Numbered from the stretch's first letter, positions 10,992 through 23,548 are shown. The stretch: DNA of 64,000 nt from Linanthus parryae (GCA_023055425.1 JALGPY010000002.1:152964845-153028844); one strand, 5' to 3'. A program made the numbers and translations. The notes: generated by a model from the letters alone, not told the origin.

Positions 10992-10999
10992 TAGTAGTA
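10992..10999. other. Possible Stowaway excision footprint
   Basis: Copy B reads TA-gtag-TA where copy A holds a complete Stowaway between two TAs. gtag equals the last four bases of that element's right end, the sort of scar Tc1/mariner elements leave. Confidence 0.5.
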
Positions 11000-11126
11000 G
11001 TCAGCATCTTGTAAATAAACTATGAAGAGATTTAATTGATTTGGTACTTTCGTTAACCAAATCATAGTGGTGTTTGGGGGCTTCTGGAGTACGACTAGAG
11101 AATGTTCATATCCTAAGTCGCTCACA

Positions 11127-11135
11127 GGCGGGAAA
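11127..11135 (-). promoter_or_regulatory. E2F-type site upstream of the BUB3.3 gene
   Basis: ggcgggaaa on the plus strand is TTTCCCGCC on the minus strand, the consensus bound by E2F/DP factors that drive S-phase and some mitotic genes. It lies about 265 bases before the start codon, just inside unique promoter sequence that begins after block B. Confidence 0.5.
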
Positions 11136-11398
11136 CATTTGAGGTCACAGTTCAAAGATTTAGCTTTTCATCTTCTTCCTCCGACATTCCTTCACTTCAT
11201 CAAACCCTCTCCGTACCAACAACCCTTTCATTCATCGCCTCAAGCTGCTGATTCGGAGAGGAGAACCAGGTCCTAGGCTACCAACAATTTCTAGGGTTTT
11301 TTCAGTCCCCTCAGGTTCTACTCCCAATCTTCACCTTCAAAATCGAGCTACTTCAACATTCTCCGATGTCCTGAGCTCTCTTCAATCACAATCCAGAA

Positions 11399-14300
11399 AT
11401 GCCGGAGAAGTGCTTGAGTTTCGACCGCCCAATTCAAGACGGCATTTCGAGAATCAGATTTGCTCCAAAATCAAACAACCTCCTAATCTCGTCTTGGAAT
11501 TCGGTCTGTATTCTCTAGGTTTTTGCGTCTTCAAACAATTACTACTACTTGTTTCTCTTTTGTTTGATTTTAACTTGTGTGTTCCGTGTTATGGATTGTG
11601 ATGGATCTGACCTTGCAGAGTCTCCGACTCTATGATGTGGATAGCTGCACTCTTAGAGTGGATGCTCCTTCCGAAGCTGCACTTCTCGATTGTTGTTTCC
11701 AGAATGAAAGGTTTGCCTTTAGCGCTGGTTCTGATGGCGGAGTTAGAAGGTTGGTTGAACTACTTGTATACTAGTATTCTATTATTGCTGATTGATGGGT
11801 GTCTCTATGTTTTGTTGCTTGGTAGAAAACTATATATGATTTTGATTGGTGAAGGGTAGGTAAATATTAAGTGAAATAAATGTATACAGTGCCGGAGCCA
11901 AGGAACGAACAACTGGGACACAATTCTATGTAAAGTCATAACAAGGGCACTAGTGAAAGGGTTTAGGCACGTCTAGTGCTCTCGTATAGTTATTGAAAGC
12001 GCGCCACTGTTAAAATATTCAAAAAATGGGGTATTAGTGTTAACATTTATGGATAGAGGGTTTGCTTCTATGTATTAGTGTTAACATTTAACAGGGGTGA
12101 CATTGGTTCTAAAGTGGTTCCGGCACTTACTGTATATGTACTTGCCTACTTGGTTCTGGATAGAGGGTTTGCTTCTATGCTAGCGGGGTGTTGAGGTTCA
12201 ATTTCTCCTCTTGCTGAATGCTTTATTACAATACACGGAAATTGACTTATCTAGAACTGCTTGCCGTATCTCCTGCCTACACATAATATGGCATACTAGT
12301 TCCTATATGAATCGACAATTCGACATTTGTATGTTCATTTTACTTTTTATGTAAATCGTGCGCGGGGCTGCACATGTCTTGGCAGAAGCACCTTTAAGTC
12401 ATGTAAACTTGTTAATTGTATTGAATCAAATAATATATGTACAATCTCTTTGCCCACAAGGAACACCTAATTTTCTTTTCATTCTTTTCTGTAACACAGT
12501 TATGCACATGAACATATTAACTTGTCATTATAAATTTTTGATCTGAGAAATAGGTAAATACAATAAAAAAGAAAAAAAAAATAGAAATAGTATACAGCCT
12601 ACCATGGGCATACCCAGGTCAAATTTCCATCCCGCTAGTGAAAACGGAACAGAACACTAATGAAACTCATACAAATGCAAAGCTCGGGCACTTCCAAGAA
12701 TGGACAACGCGTAGAAGAGAACCTGGACTATCCAACATGAAATCATCTTTATCGCTATTTTGGATGTGGAAGCCTTGAATGTCAGCTTAATCTCAAAACA
12801 AGGTTTCACCCTGGCCTGGGAGTGAAACACAAACAACAAGAGTTACAAGCCCTAAACCAAATTATGATGTCCTTATTCTCCACATGTTACGTTGACACAA
12901 GCTGTCAATAAAAAATAATACTCACATGATTTATTTTGTTGTGGCAGGTATGATTTGGATTCAGGAATTCATGATACGATCGGAATCCATGAAGATATAG
13001 CCACTTGTATTGAGTATTCAGATGAAATATGTAAGACATCACTTCTAGCTACTATATGTTATATTCTTCATTACAAGATCTATCCTTGTACCCGTGAATT
13101 ATTTTGGTGTTCTCATCCAGATGTAATCCTATCTCATTTCCTACCTTAAAACAGAGTCTTCTTCAAATCAGCTTTTAGAATCCAGTCAACTCTGTTGTCG
13201 GTCCACAGAGTCTTTCAATTGAGAAAAAAGCACCTTCAAAGATCACCAATGGCACGGCAGTCCAAGGAAACACATTCTCAGCTAAAATAACCTTTCTCTT
13301 CTATGAACCCCGTTCATAGAGAACTTTCATAGCCACTTCTATATAATTGACATTTTACACGAGGATATCTGCATGTAGGTGATATCAACGCCTTTAAACC
13401 CTGAATAATGATTTTAGGCCTTTTGGAAATCTTGACAACCTTTCTACTACAAGGCAGAATTAATAAACTAGAAAAGATTGTGAGTTCAGCACTCTACAAT
13501 CCCAGGATTCAAGCTTCCGTATTTATCAAAATAGATAACAGCAAAGCTTGTATCGGGCAATCATAAAACTAGGAACTGAATCTGCAATACGTTTGCTTCT
13601 CTAAATTTTTTGGTACTCTGCACATCGTCAGAGACTCTCACTAGCTCCCTGAAGCTAAGCACATGATGCGAGTGAGAGTTAAAGATCAACCATGTCAACT
13701 GAGGGCCTTTGGGTTAGATTCAATCAAGGTGTTGGTACTGGGACATCTTGGAGCTTTAAGCTCATCAAAGAGGGCCCAATACGTAGTAACAAACTTTGTC
13801 GATTGCCTATAAATGGGTAAACCTGCTTTAACCTATGATTCAGTTAACATGATGAATCCTAGCTAGCCCTTGGAACCCTTTGGGAAGGATAGTATATCTT
13901 GCATCATATAACCTGCCCACACGGAGCAAATAAACTCATTAAGATATCATTTATTATCCCCCTTCTGATAGCTCCTACTTAAACATAGACTTATAGAAGT
14001 TCAGCTGAGTATTGCAGACGAGCCCTCTTATCCTTTTGTATATTGGGATGACCAACATGTGTATTGATGAAAGGATCTGTTAACGGCTGCATGAACATCT
14101 ATCCAGTGTATTGTTTGAGTTCGGGGTATAAAATTACTTATAAGGAGACGTTAATAGATTGAGCAACTTGAAAATCTCTTTTGTATATCCTTTTGTGGTG
14201 TGCTCAAAAATAATGGAAACCCAAAATAATATGATCACAATAGATGTTAAACTATGTTGTCTCAGACCCAGTTTAGAGTTTAGAGTCTTTAGACACTTTG

Positions 14301-17300
14301 TTAAACCCAATAAGTTGCATTTATCAATGAAATTTAAATTCTGTCTCTTCATAATTTGCAAGTATCTATATTTTTTCAGAAAGAGATTTACACGACTTCC
14401 ACCTGCAATATTGGGCATGTAATAACAAAGTCGGTGGCAGGTTTGCTTATTGAGATCTGCTGTCTGAAAACGCCAGAGGCATTAAATTAGCTAGGATTGA
14501 TCTGTTGAATAAAGGAAGGTCTAGCTTCTCCTGGTCATATTGGTGGGAAACTAGCTGTTCATATTACTTGTGTAGTGCGTAATGAGATACCCATCAAGTC
14601 CTATCCATTACAATCGGACCGCCCGTTTCACTTGCCTAGTGGAACCAAAACCCTATATTATTTCCTATAAATTAGATTCTTATCTATAGGAGACCTAGAT
14701 TTTAGGATCTTCCAACTTAGGATAGGAATCCAATTAGAAACCTAGTTTTGGCGGCATTCTGAATCTCAATCATGACCCTTAAGGCATTAGGAACCTTTTA
14801 AAACACCTAAAGTTGATAGGATTTCCCAAATCAAATTGTTTTTGGACTTCCTCGCATCCGTAGAAAGGACCAATACGTAGTAACAACGTTGTCGAGGGCC
14901 TATAAATGGGCAAACCTGATTCAGTTAACATGATTAATCCTAGCTAGCCCTTGAAACCTTTGGGAAGGATATGATATCTTACATCTTATAACCTGCCCAC
15001 ACGGAGCAAATAAACCCATTAAGATATCATTTCTTATCCCCTTCTCAAGGCTCCTGCCCAAACATACACTTCTAGAAGTTCAGCTGACTATCGCATATGA
15101 GCTATTTTGTTTCTTGTTTATTGGGATGACCAACATGTGTACTGGGGAAAATATCTGTTGACGACTGCATGAAGTGAGCCATGAACATCTATTCTAGTGT
15201 ATTGTTTGAGTTAGGGGAATAATTTAACTAAAGGAGTTGTCATTAGATTGAGCAACTTGAAAATCTCTTTTGTATATCCTTTGCGGTGCTCAGAAATAAT
15301 GGAAACCCAAAATAATATGATCACAATAGATGTTAAACCTTGTTATGTCAGCCCCAATTTAGCCCTTTGTTAAACCCAATAAGTTGCATTTGTTAATGAA
15401 ATTTAAATTCTGTTACTTCATAATTTGCAAGTATCTTTGGTTTTTCAGAAAGAGATTTACTCGACTTCCGCCTGCAATATTGAGCATGTAATAACAAAGT
15501 CGATGGCAAGGTTTGCTTATTGAGATCTGCTGTCTATAAATGCCAGAGGCATTAATTTAGCTAGGTTTGATCTGTTGAATAAAGGAAGGTCTGACTTTTC
15601 CTGGTCATATTAGTGGGAACATAGCTGTTCTTAGTACCTGCGTTGTGTGTAATGAGATACCCATCAAGTCCTATCAATGACAATCAGACCACTTGTTCAA
15701 ATACTATTAATTATGAGATGATGTCCTCTAATTATCAATCATTGTCACAAAAAAGAAAAAAAAAAGGACCTAAACTTCCTACATGAATACTAAGCAAATC
15801 TCATTGTGCTCTAGATCTCTTATCTTTCCATGTTGGTTTAAGTTTCTGATGGAATTCTTGCACAACATTTTATCGATGCTTTTGCAGCTCAACTTGTGAG
15901 TTCAGGTTGGGATAGCAAGATATGTTTTTGGGATATACGTTCTAAAAGCTCTCTTGGGAGCTTGAAATCTCCTGGCGAGGTGGAATCCATGTCTGTTTCT
16001 GGTTTCCATTTGATGATTGCTGTTAGATCATCAGTAAACATATATGACTCTCGCAACTACAACAAACCAGTTTATGCCAAGGAATTATGTTTGGGCTATC
16101 AACTAAGATGCGTTCGGCCAATTCTTAATGCGCAAGGTATTAGGAAAACATTTATTACACCGTCTTTTGTAGTTTTGTAATTATTTTGATCTCATCTCAC
16201 AAAATAGCATTGCCTATCTCATCTACTGAAAGATAGATAGACAATGCTATTTTGTGAGATAGGTTGAAACATTTATACTAGCTTTCTGTATACATGCCAT
16301 TCACTTAAGAGTACTCCCTATGTCCTCTATTTTGTAGTCATGTTTGCGGAATCCAACTATATAGGGGGACATGTCATCATCAGACTTCCACTAACTTTTT
16401 GCCTAGTCATTCATTTGAATACTTCCACCTTCTCACTTTACAATGTCGCAATTCTTACAATAGGAGGGAAAATTGGAGAAATCACAATATTATGAGCCAG
16501 AAACTTTTTGGGACATCCCTATAAGGAAAGATTGACTAAATATATGGAGGGGAGTAATATTAAGGCTTAACTTTTTCGCAAGAGTAATATCTGGAATACC
16601 TGGGTAACTGCGTCATACTTGTTTGAAGAATTTTCTCTTGCATGTATTCTTCTTATAATGTTCATGGTTGTCTATCTGTTCATACAGGATTCATGGCTGG
16701 ATCAGTTGATGGTCTTGTTGCAGTGGAGTATCTGGATTCGAGTAATGAAGGGTTAGTTTCTGCATATTAATCTATCAGCATAATATTCTAATATGTAGGA
16801 CACATCTCAACTCACATTTTAGCAGCTTTAAGTCAGAAATACATGTTATGTAAGACTCGAATGTGCAATAGACATGAATAGGGTAAGCCCTAAATTAGCC
16901 ACTCTGGAAGTTCCACTATTGCCCTTGTTTTGTTCCGTATTTTCAATCAACTGATCTCTGGACTGCGCATATCTGATACAAGAGTCCTAGGAAAGCAACT
17001 CTTTCCCAGAGATAACATAAAGTGAGACAATTGTATTAAGACTTCAGAGGACCTCCTTGCTCCTAAAATCTAGTATGTCGTAACTTCTATACAGCATTTC
17101 TTTTTCACTATTTGCTACATAGTCGTGAAAAGAAATAAATGTTCTTCGAATTTGAAAAATAATTGCATGTCCACCTCCCCTTAATTTTGGACTATCGTCA
17201 AGCACATGCTATGCCATGTCTCCATGCTTGTTCAGTGTACCAGGTAAGTGGTATCCAGATGAGTCATCTGAATACCGCATTGCCATATCTGAGATGAGAT

Positions 17301-20300
17301 AAGATGGAATCGCAATTTCAGACTCTGTTCCTCCACTGAAGAATCCAGATGCAAATAAGATTCCAAGTCAGGATCACAGTATTGCTGTAGTATTTACCCT
17401 GTCACTTTTCTGATATACTGATATAATTTATGAATAAAACTTGCAGATATGTATTTCGGTGTCATAAGAAGTTGAAGGAAAGACTGTGTCATGTCGTAGC
17501 GGTGAATGACATTGCATATAGTCCATGGTATGCCTTAGCTATTGAAGCTTAATTCCTTAACTTTGAGAAACTGGAAAAGCAACTTCGTATTTTCTCTTTT
17601 TTGGTAAAGCATGTCCAGTACGTTTGTCACTGGTAGCAACAAGGGATGCGTTGATGTGTGGGATGCTCAAATCAAGCGGAATGTAATGAAGGTATCTGCT
17701 GTCTTATAATAGGGTTTTTTCACATTTATATTTATTTATTTTATTGGGTAAAAGACACTTTACTCCCTCCACTTTTGACGAAAAGACGGAATACTCGCTG
17801 ACAAATTAGCAATGCAGAAAACACCCCTGTAACGAAAAAAGTCAGACACTTTGGGTGAGTTTGGGAATGCTTCTGCTGCCAGCACAGCTGCTTTCCGACA
17901 GCAGAAGCAGTTTTAATGTGTTTGGTAAAAATAAAATTTCTGCTTTTCCGGACAGTTTCTGCTGTCCCACAGCATTCAGAAAGCAAGGGGGGAGATGCTT
18001 TTCCAGAAAGTGCTTTTGATCAATTTATCTACAACCGATTTTGACCTTACAATTTTTTAAAATATCAATAGTTATCTTTCCAGAAATGACACGTGTTATG
18101 TATTTTTGTCATTTTACCCTCTCATAGCAACTTCACAATTGATTTTACTAAACACAAAATTACTATATCAATATTTCACAGCAGCTTCTGCGTAATATTT
18201 ACCAAACAACATTTTATCAAGAATTCACAGCAGCTTTCTAGAGTGTTTTTACACAGCAGCTTTCTACCACCACCACAGCATTCCCAAACTAGCCCTTTGC
18301 ACCCCTCTGTTAAGTTCCGTCTATGAAATCACTTTTTAACATTTTTATGACAATTTTGTTCCTACTTTTTTTAGTCATGTTTTTATGTTTTTAATGTTAA
18401 TGTTCTTGATTTGTTTGTCTTCTTGTTCTTGGTGATGATAAACACCAACAATAAACAGCTTCAATTAAAGCCAGAACCCAACCCAACAACGATAAACACT
18501 AACAAAAAAAAAAATTGATGGGAATTTCATTAACCAGCCAACAAATACGCAAACAAGTTAGCTCAACAAGCTTCCTTCTTGCAAAGGTAGTTTTCAAACA
18601 CTTCAATATCAAGTACGTCTAAGTATCAATTCAACACTTATCCTTACAACAGACCTAAGACCTCTGTCCATATATACACAGAATTCTATCAACCTGCTAT
18701 CTTTCCACCCGAGTCGAAGTGGGGGCACCCAAAAATTGTTCGATTCTTCAAAATAATTATACAAATCCAACTACAAAGGAAATTGGAGGATTGTGCATTT
18801 TCCATGGATGAAACAAAGAGATCAGTTGAATAGCCAAATAATAACCAAACTGAAGAAGCCAATTAGACCGAGGTAACAGATGAGCTATAATCACTTTCAA
18901 CTAGTGGCCATCTACCATGGCTTTCACGAAATCAGAATCAGGGTCCAAGAATGGGCGTCCACGTCGGCTCTTCCACTTCTTTCTTTAGGGTCGCCGAACC
19001 CGCTCCCATCTCACCCATAGATCGAACTTGAGGAAAGAAAAAGACAGGAGGAGAAGGGGTTGGAGGAGATGGAGACATATCTTGGTTGGTGGCCGCTAGG
19101 CGCGGCGGCGGTGCTAGTTCGATGGCGGTGGTGCTGGTTCGTGATCTGGGGGGGGGGGGATTCAGAAGGAGAGAGGGAAAGGAACGGTGGTACTGGTCAA
19201 CAGAAAAGGTGAGAGACAGAACGGTGGTGCGAGGGGCAGAGAGGTGGCGTTGGAGGTGGTTGGCGTTGTCGCCGTCGTCGGTGGTGCTTGCAGCCGCTGT
19301 GGGTGGTTGCGGATCTGGGCGAAGGGAACTGATTGGAGGCGATGGTGGTGGCGTCGGAGTTGGAGGAGGTGGTGCTGGTGGTGGAATCAGAGTGAGAAGA
19401 AGAAGAAGATGAGGCGGCTGTGGTAGGTTAGGGCTTTTATTGTATCTTTTATTTTTTTATCAAATGGTTAGGGTACAATGGTCATTTAACACGGTCAGTT
19501 GACATTGTTAGTCTCCATTTTCTCCAAGGGTGCAGAAGTTAATTGCTAATTTGTGAGGGAGCATTCTGTCTTTTCGTCAAAAGTGGAGGGAGCAAAGTGT
19601 CTTTTACCCTATTTAAATTTGTTTTTCTGGTCAGATTCATTTTCCTGTGGTGCATGATTTTTGCCTGCTCACAGATAGGTCAAAGAAGTTTGCCATGAGC
19701 TTGAAGTTTTTCATAGCTCCTAATGCACAGTAGTGAGGACTAGGGCATGCTATTCATTAAAAGTCACAGATTCACAACTTTGTTATATAATGGTGCATAA
19801 ACATTTTTTTTCCTTTTCCGTTCGAATGTTCAAACCCGAGTACATGTATGAAGATTTTTGTTTTGCTTGATAACTTTATGAATATTGACATTCTGTCTTC
19901 CTTTTCTGGGTTCATGAAGTAGATTAACCTGCTAACCTGTACTTCATTTGCAAACCATAATTAGTTGCTTTTATCCTGTTTTCCTTACCTCTTCAGCTAC
20001 CAACATACTCCAACAGTATAGCAAGCTTATCGTATAACCATGGTGGACAACTTTTGGCAATTGCATCCAGCTACACATACCGACAAGGAGATGAAACGTT
20101 AGTGAATGTTCTGAAATCCTTAATATTTTAGATTACTTTGTTGTGCATTTTTTGGTACAATTTATATAAACCCTCTTATCTTTTTTCTTAGCTACTCTAG
20201 GCTAGTTCAAGTGTGGAATATTTTTCTAAACCTTTAGAGGTTCTGGTCTTTAGGACTCTGTCACACTCCATGGTGATGAGGATACATATAAATGTTGCAT

Positions 20301-22050
20301 GATGTCAGTAATATCTATAAATACAGTCCTCAGAAGACTATGAGCTAGCAACTACATAACTTTTTCTGTAATATATTATGTGACTGGTTGCAGGAAGGCA
20401 TACAAATCGAGTATATAACTCAGCCTAATTAGTGAAATATGTATCAGATTCCTATTTTCTTTTCAAGACTCCTTGGCAATGCGTCAATCAGTTTCATTCT
20501 AGAAAGCATATATACATGCACAGAAAACTAATAAATCAACATTCAGTGTCATCAGAACTCGAGCTACAGAACTCAAGTCTCATAACTGAAACAGTAAGGA
20601 TGCAACAAGATGGAAATATATATTTTATTTGTGCAGAAGTGTAAATATATTTTCCCTTACTAACCCTTAACCCACCCACCCACCCACTTCCATAACAACC
20701 AAGATAGTTTTAGCAAGTACTCTCAATTTGACTGTCTGTGTCACAGAGATTAAGATTGTGCTTTTCACTTTATAGATTTACTAAAATATCCTTCGCCGTA
20801 TGTGATATTTTTCTTGGGATGTGAATAATTAATGATTTAAAAAGCGGTATGGGGGCAAGTAAAGTAGAAAAGTACATAACTTTGGGTAAAGGACACACTT
20901 TTTGGGACATCTATTTTAGGAAATGAAGACACTCAGTTTGGGACGGAGGGAATATACAATTTACTTGGTAGTAACAAACTGACCAGACCCAACCCCCTCA
21001 TTTGTGCTGGCAACTTTGTTTCTATTTTATATTATTCAAAATAAAATCTCTACATATTTTTTTGTATTTGGGGTTGGGCATAGTGCCCTTAGGGCTCGGG
21101 TGATTACCTAGTTCAGTTACGTATTGGGCCGTAATGTAACGGTAACAGCCTTTTTTAAACCCTGGTTACAAGTGAACCCTAAGCTGTCCACTAGTTTTGC
21201 AATTCCTACTGCAGTTTCTTGGGATACGTATGTTGTTTCTTTATTCTATAGAGGACACAATTAGAAATGTAATCACTACTTGATTAGGATCACATCATTT
21301 CTGCTTGTCAGATACTCCTGCCGCCCCTAAATAAGTGTCTTATTTGACTTTTCTTGCTTAATTGTGTCGTTTTACAACTCAAATCACCTCCTCAGAATGT
21401 GCAAAGAGTCAAATCGGACACCTATTTCGGTACAAAGGGAGTAGTTATAATCCCGTGACCAAATAAAGCATTCCTTGTTGGACTCTCTATTCTATTTCCT
21501 AGTAGACTGCAGACCTTAAACGAATTAAGTGCATTAATTTCCAAAATAATTACCAAGTCTTATCAATAAGAATGTAAGATAACTTTGATATGAGATTTGT
21601 GTGTTTACTTGTCGGAACAGTTTTCTGTACTAGTTTCGCCATGTCATGTACATTCTTATCTCCTCTAGTTGCACACCCTGTCATCTTAAGAGGTTTATAT
21701 AGCTTTCCTACTGCTAGACTCTACCTGTGCTTCAACATTCAAATAATATAGTTCTTGTAATTTCAAGAACCATGACCTCTCTCTGGAACATGAGTTGCTT
21801 TCGCAGAGCTATATGTAGTGTGCAGTACTGATACTTTTGCATAATACTGGTACGCTAACAAGCTTAGAAAGTAAAATGGATAAAGATCTGGTTTACATGT
21901 TCCAGTCTGGAGTTAAGCCATGTGCCTTTATAGACTAAACCTGATATGCTGATTCTTTACGTTGCTTGCGACAGAGAGGAGCCCCCACAGATATACATAC
22001 GTGAAATGGATGACATCTGTCGTGGATCAGTATCTGCTATGAAATCCTAG
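11399..22050 (+). CDS. BUB3.3-like mitotic checkpoint WD40 protein, nine exons
   Basis: BUB3 proteins are seven-bladed WD40 propellers that work at kinetochores in the spindle assembly checkpoint with BUB1/BUBR1/MAD3-type partners. Exons I infer: 11399-11503, 11619-11749, 12948-13030, 15888-16136, 16688-16751, 17447-17527, 17610-17691, 19997-20097 and 21975-22050. All introns are GT-AG, phases agree, and the joined frame is 972 nt, 323 residues. Seen motifs: NLLISSWNS and LRLYDVDS (blade 1), LLDCCFQNE, SSGWDSKICFWDIRS, VNIYDSRN, FMAGSVDGLVAVEY, FVTGSNKGCVDVWD, and a C-terminal SYNHGGQLLAIASSYTY followed by EEPPQIYIREM typical of BUB3. It resembles the divergent plant BUB3.3 type more than BUB3.1/3.2. 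A two-codon uORF (ATG TCC TGA) lies at 11366-11374. Introns 2-8 carry repeats, but splice sites look intact. Confidence 0.9.
11887..12132. mobile_element. hAT-like MITE in BUB3.3 intron 2
   Basis: Inverted ends CAGTGCCGGAGCCA and, on the other strand, CAGTAAGTGCCGGAACCA enclose about 246 bp. CAGTG-type ends with a GGAGCC core are common in plant hAT MITEs. Flanks are AT-rich and no exact 8-bp duplication is visible. Short words such as ggatagagggtttgcttc are repeated in and just after it. Confidence 0.55.
13775..15700. repeat. Tandem duplication in BUB3.3 intron 3
   Basis: 13775-14640 and 14868-15700 are two direct copies, about 85-90% alike by eye, each starting with caatacgtagtaacaa and ending with gagatacccatcaagtcct. 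A unique 230-bp piece separates them. It accounts for most of the 2.9-kb intron. No coding signal was recognised in either unit. Confidence 0.8.
16194..16260. repeat. Short perfect hairpin in BUB3.3 intron 4
   Basis: atctcacaaaatagcattg (16194-16212) is exactly complementary to caatgctattttgtgagat (16242-16260). After one mismatch the stem continues with cctatct / agatag, giving about 26 paired bases and a loop of roughly a dozen. Confidence 0.75.
16314..16554. mobile_element. Stowaway MITE in BUB3.3 intron 4
   Basis: Ends CTCCCTATGTCCTCTATTT and, inverted, CTCCCCTCCATATATTTAG, 241 bp, flanked by TA at 16312-16313 and 16555-16556. CTCCCTCCGTCC-like ends are the Stowaway signature. Confidence 0.8.
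17746..19609. mobile_element. Long-TIR DNA element in BUB3.3 intron 7 (MULE-like)
   Basis: An inverted repeat of about 68 bp, gggtaaaagacactttact... at the left and its complement at the right (differences only at scattered bases), encloses 1864 bp. The 9-bp flanks tattttatt and tatttaaat agree at 7 positions, which would fit a Mutator-like element but is weak in AT-rich DNA. The interior holds another MITE (17853-18295) and a GC-rich patch (19020-19430) with GGT/GGC repeats. No transposase was seen. It lies wholly inside the intron. Confidence 0.75.
17853..18295 (-). mobile_element. MITE with GGG[C/T][T/G]AGTTTGGGAATGC ends, copy 2
   Basis: A 443-bp inverted copy of 4313-4758, nested in the long-TIR element. 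Flanks are TTT on both sides (17850-17852 and 18296-18298), compatible with a 3-bp duplication. Confidence 0.8.
21315..21441. mobile_element. Short Stowaway MITE in BUB3.3 intron 8
   Basis: 127 bp with ends CTCCTGCCGCCCCTAAATAAG and, inverted, CTCCCTTTGTACCGAAATAGG, flanked by TA at 21313-21314 and 21442-21443. A lone Stowaway-like end, gggacggagggaata, also occurs near 20941-20955 without a clear partner. Confidence 0.8.
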
Positions 22051-23548
22051 TGAATAGACCGTACGGATATAATGTTTGAAAAGGTAATTGATTTTTCAAT
22101 TCGAATTCATATTTCTTGGTTGACATGTTTACTTATCGTCTTTTGCTGCCTCAGTATTTCAAAAGCAAGGATTTTTGTTTTGCCGAAGACTAGTATGGTG
22201 AGTGGCATAGCTCTCTGACTGAGCTATCTTTATACACATCTTGGTCTCTGAAACCTTTATTTGGCTCTTGTGAACAGGTTGACAAGTCTTGCATTTCCAA
22301 GTGCACAAAGATTCGGATTTTTTTGGTAAATTCCATGGCGTAATGCAAGAATTTATGTTATTGTGTTGCGGAGGATATGTTGTATAATATATATCGTGCC
22401 AGTTAGGGTTACTTGAAGTATGAATTTAAGGTAAGCTGTGAACTTAGAATCCAAAATGTTGTACTATACTCTTTGGATTTTCTGTTAATAGTATGTAGCA
22501 TTGTGAACCTTGGAAATGCCTTAGACGGGGAAGATTTATATTTATAAGTTGGCAAAATGCATTGGTTGGTACCTAGGGGTGAGCGCTGACCGGTTTGGTC
22601 GGATTTTACCGAAAAAATTGCCTCAATCCAATATGTACCAATGTAGGGGTTGGAGAATGCTCAACCCAAACCCACCCAATTGTTTTGTCGGGTTGGTTTT
22701 GTCGGGTTTGTTCTCTTCCTGCAAGTCGGTGCTCATTGGCTGATCATGTGTTTTTCTGTTATGTTAATGTAATTTTTCCTGTATTTTTCGAGTTTTTGGG
22801 TGAAAATATGTGACATCTTAACTCAATGTAGTTTGCATTTTGATTGAATATAGAATATAACTTTCTAAAAAAAAAAAGAAAAAACTGTACAAACTAATTA
22901 GTCACAACTATTTAAAACTTTAAGCCCAGTTAAACTTACACTCAATTCAAAATGTCGCAACTAGTCACATAAGGTGAAGAAATACGCTCGAAAATGAAGG
23001 AGTTGGGAGGAGGAGCTTAATGCCCTGGCTGTAAGGGATTTTTTGTTGTGTTTTCTCTAATATAATTTTGACAAAAAAAGAAAATCTCAGAGGTTAAAGT
23101 TCAGTTAAAAGTAAATTTAAATTACAACATGATTTGAGTAGTCACAACTCTTCGAATTTGAAAATATGTCTATTTTTTTCAAATAAGTCTATTTGTTCAA
23201 AGCAACAAGAAACTAATCAAATACTGAATCCCCCTATATTTTTAGAGAAATTAATAGTTAATAGTGAAGTATATTCTTATCGCGATGTCGTGTAGAAATT
23301 ATTGTGCTAGTATTGATGCCGAGAATATATGAAATACTATCGGTTGCGGGATGCCTGTGGTGTTTAGCACAAGTAATTCAGAACTTCTTATTTTCTCGCC
23401 CCATACCGAATCCGGGTCTTTGTCACAAACGTGCTTACTAGTGCGTTGGTGAAGGCTGGAACTCGGTCAACTTTGGCTAGTGAATGTTAACTTTTGAAAT
23501 GCTGTAAAGTTGGGGAGTGAAAATGACTGCAAATAAACAATATGATCT
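22051..23548. other. BUB3.3 3' flank and intergenic sequence
   Basis: The first few hundred bases are T-rich and probably include the 3' UTR. 22573-22740 (ggggtgagcgctgaccggtttggtcgg) resembles a dispersed plant repeat beginning aggggtgagc. The rest is AT-rich without a recognisable gene. Confidence 0.45.

Larger units (their letters stand above)
8490..11073. repeat. Duplicated block, copy B
   Basis: Same sequence as 1-5112 without that copy's insertions. It keeps the shared hAT MITE and carries its own solo LTR (9385-10812). Near the left end a short segment (tcacatgatagaagtag) is locally repeated. The block stops at 11073 and the next bases begin the BUB3 promoter, whereas copy A stops at the Dicer-like arm. 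Confidence 0.85.

Noticed and set aside
12657..12839. Small minus-strand frame in BUB3.3 intron 2
   Set aside because: Sixty codons without a recognisable domain in intron sequence.
17605..17622. Alternative splice acceptor at atgtccag (17620) for BUB3.3 exon 7
   Set aside because: In-frame but shortens the blade by three residues; the aaag acceptor before 17610 gives the family-like spacing between SPC and TFVTG.
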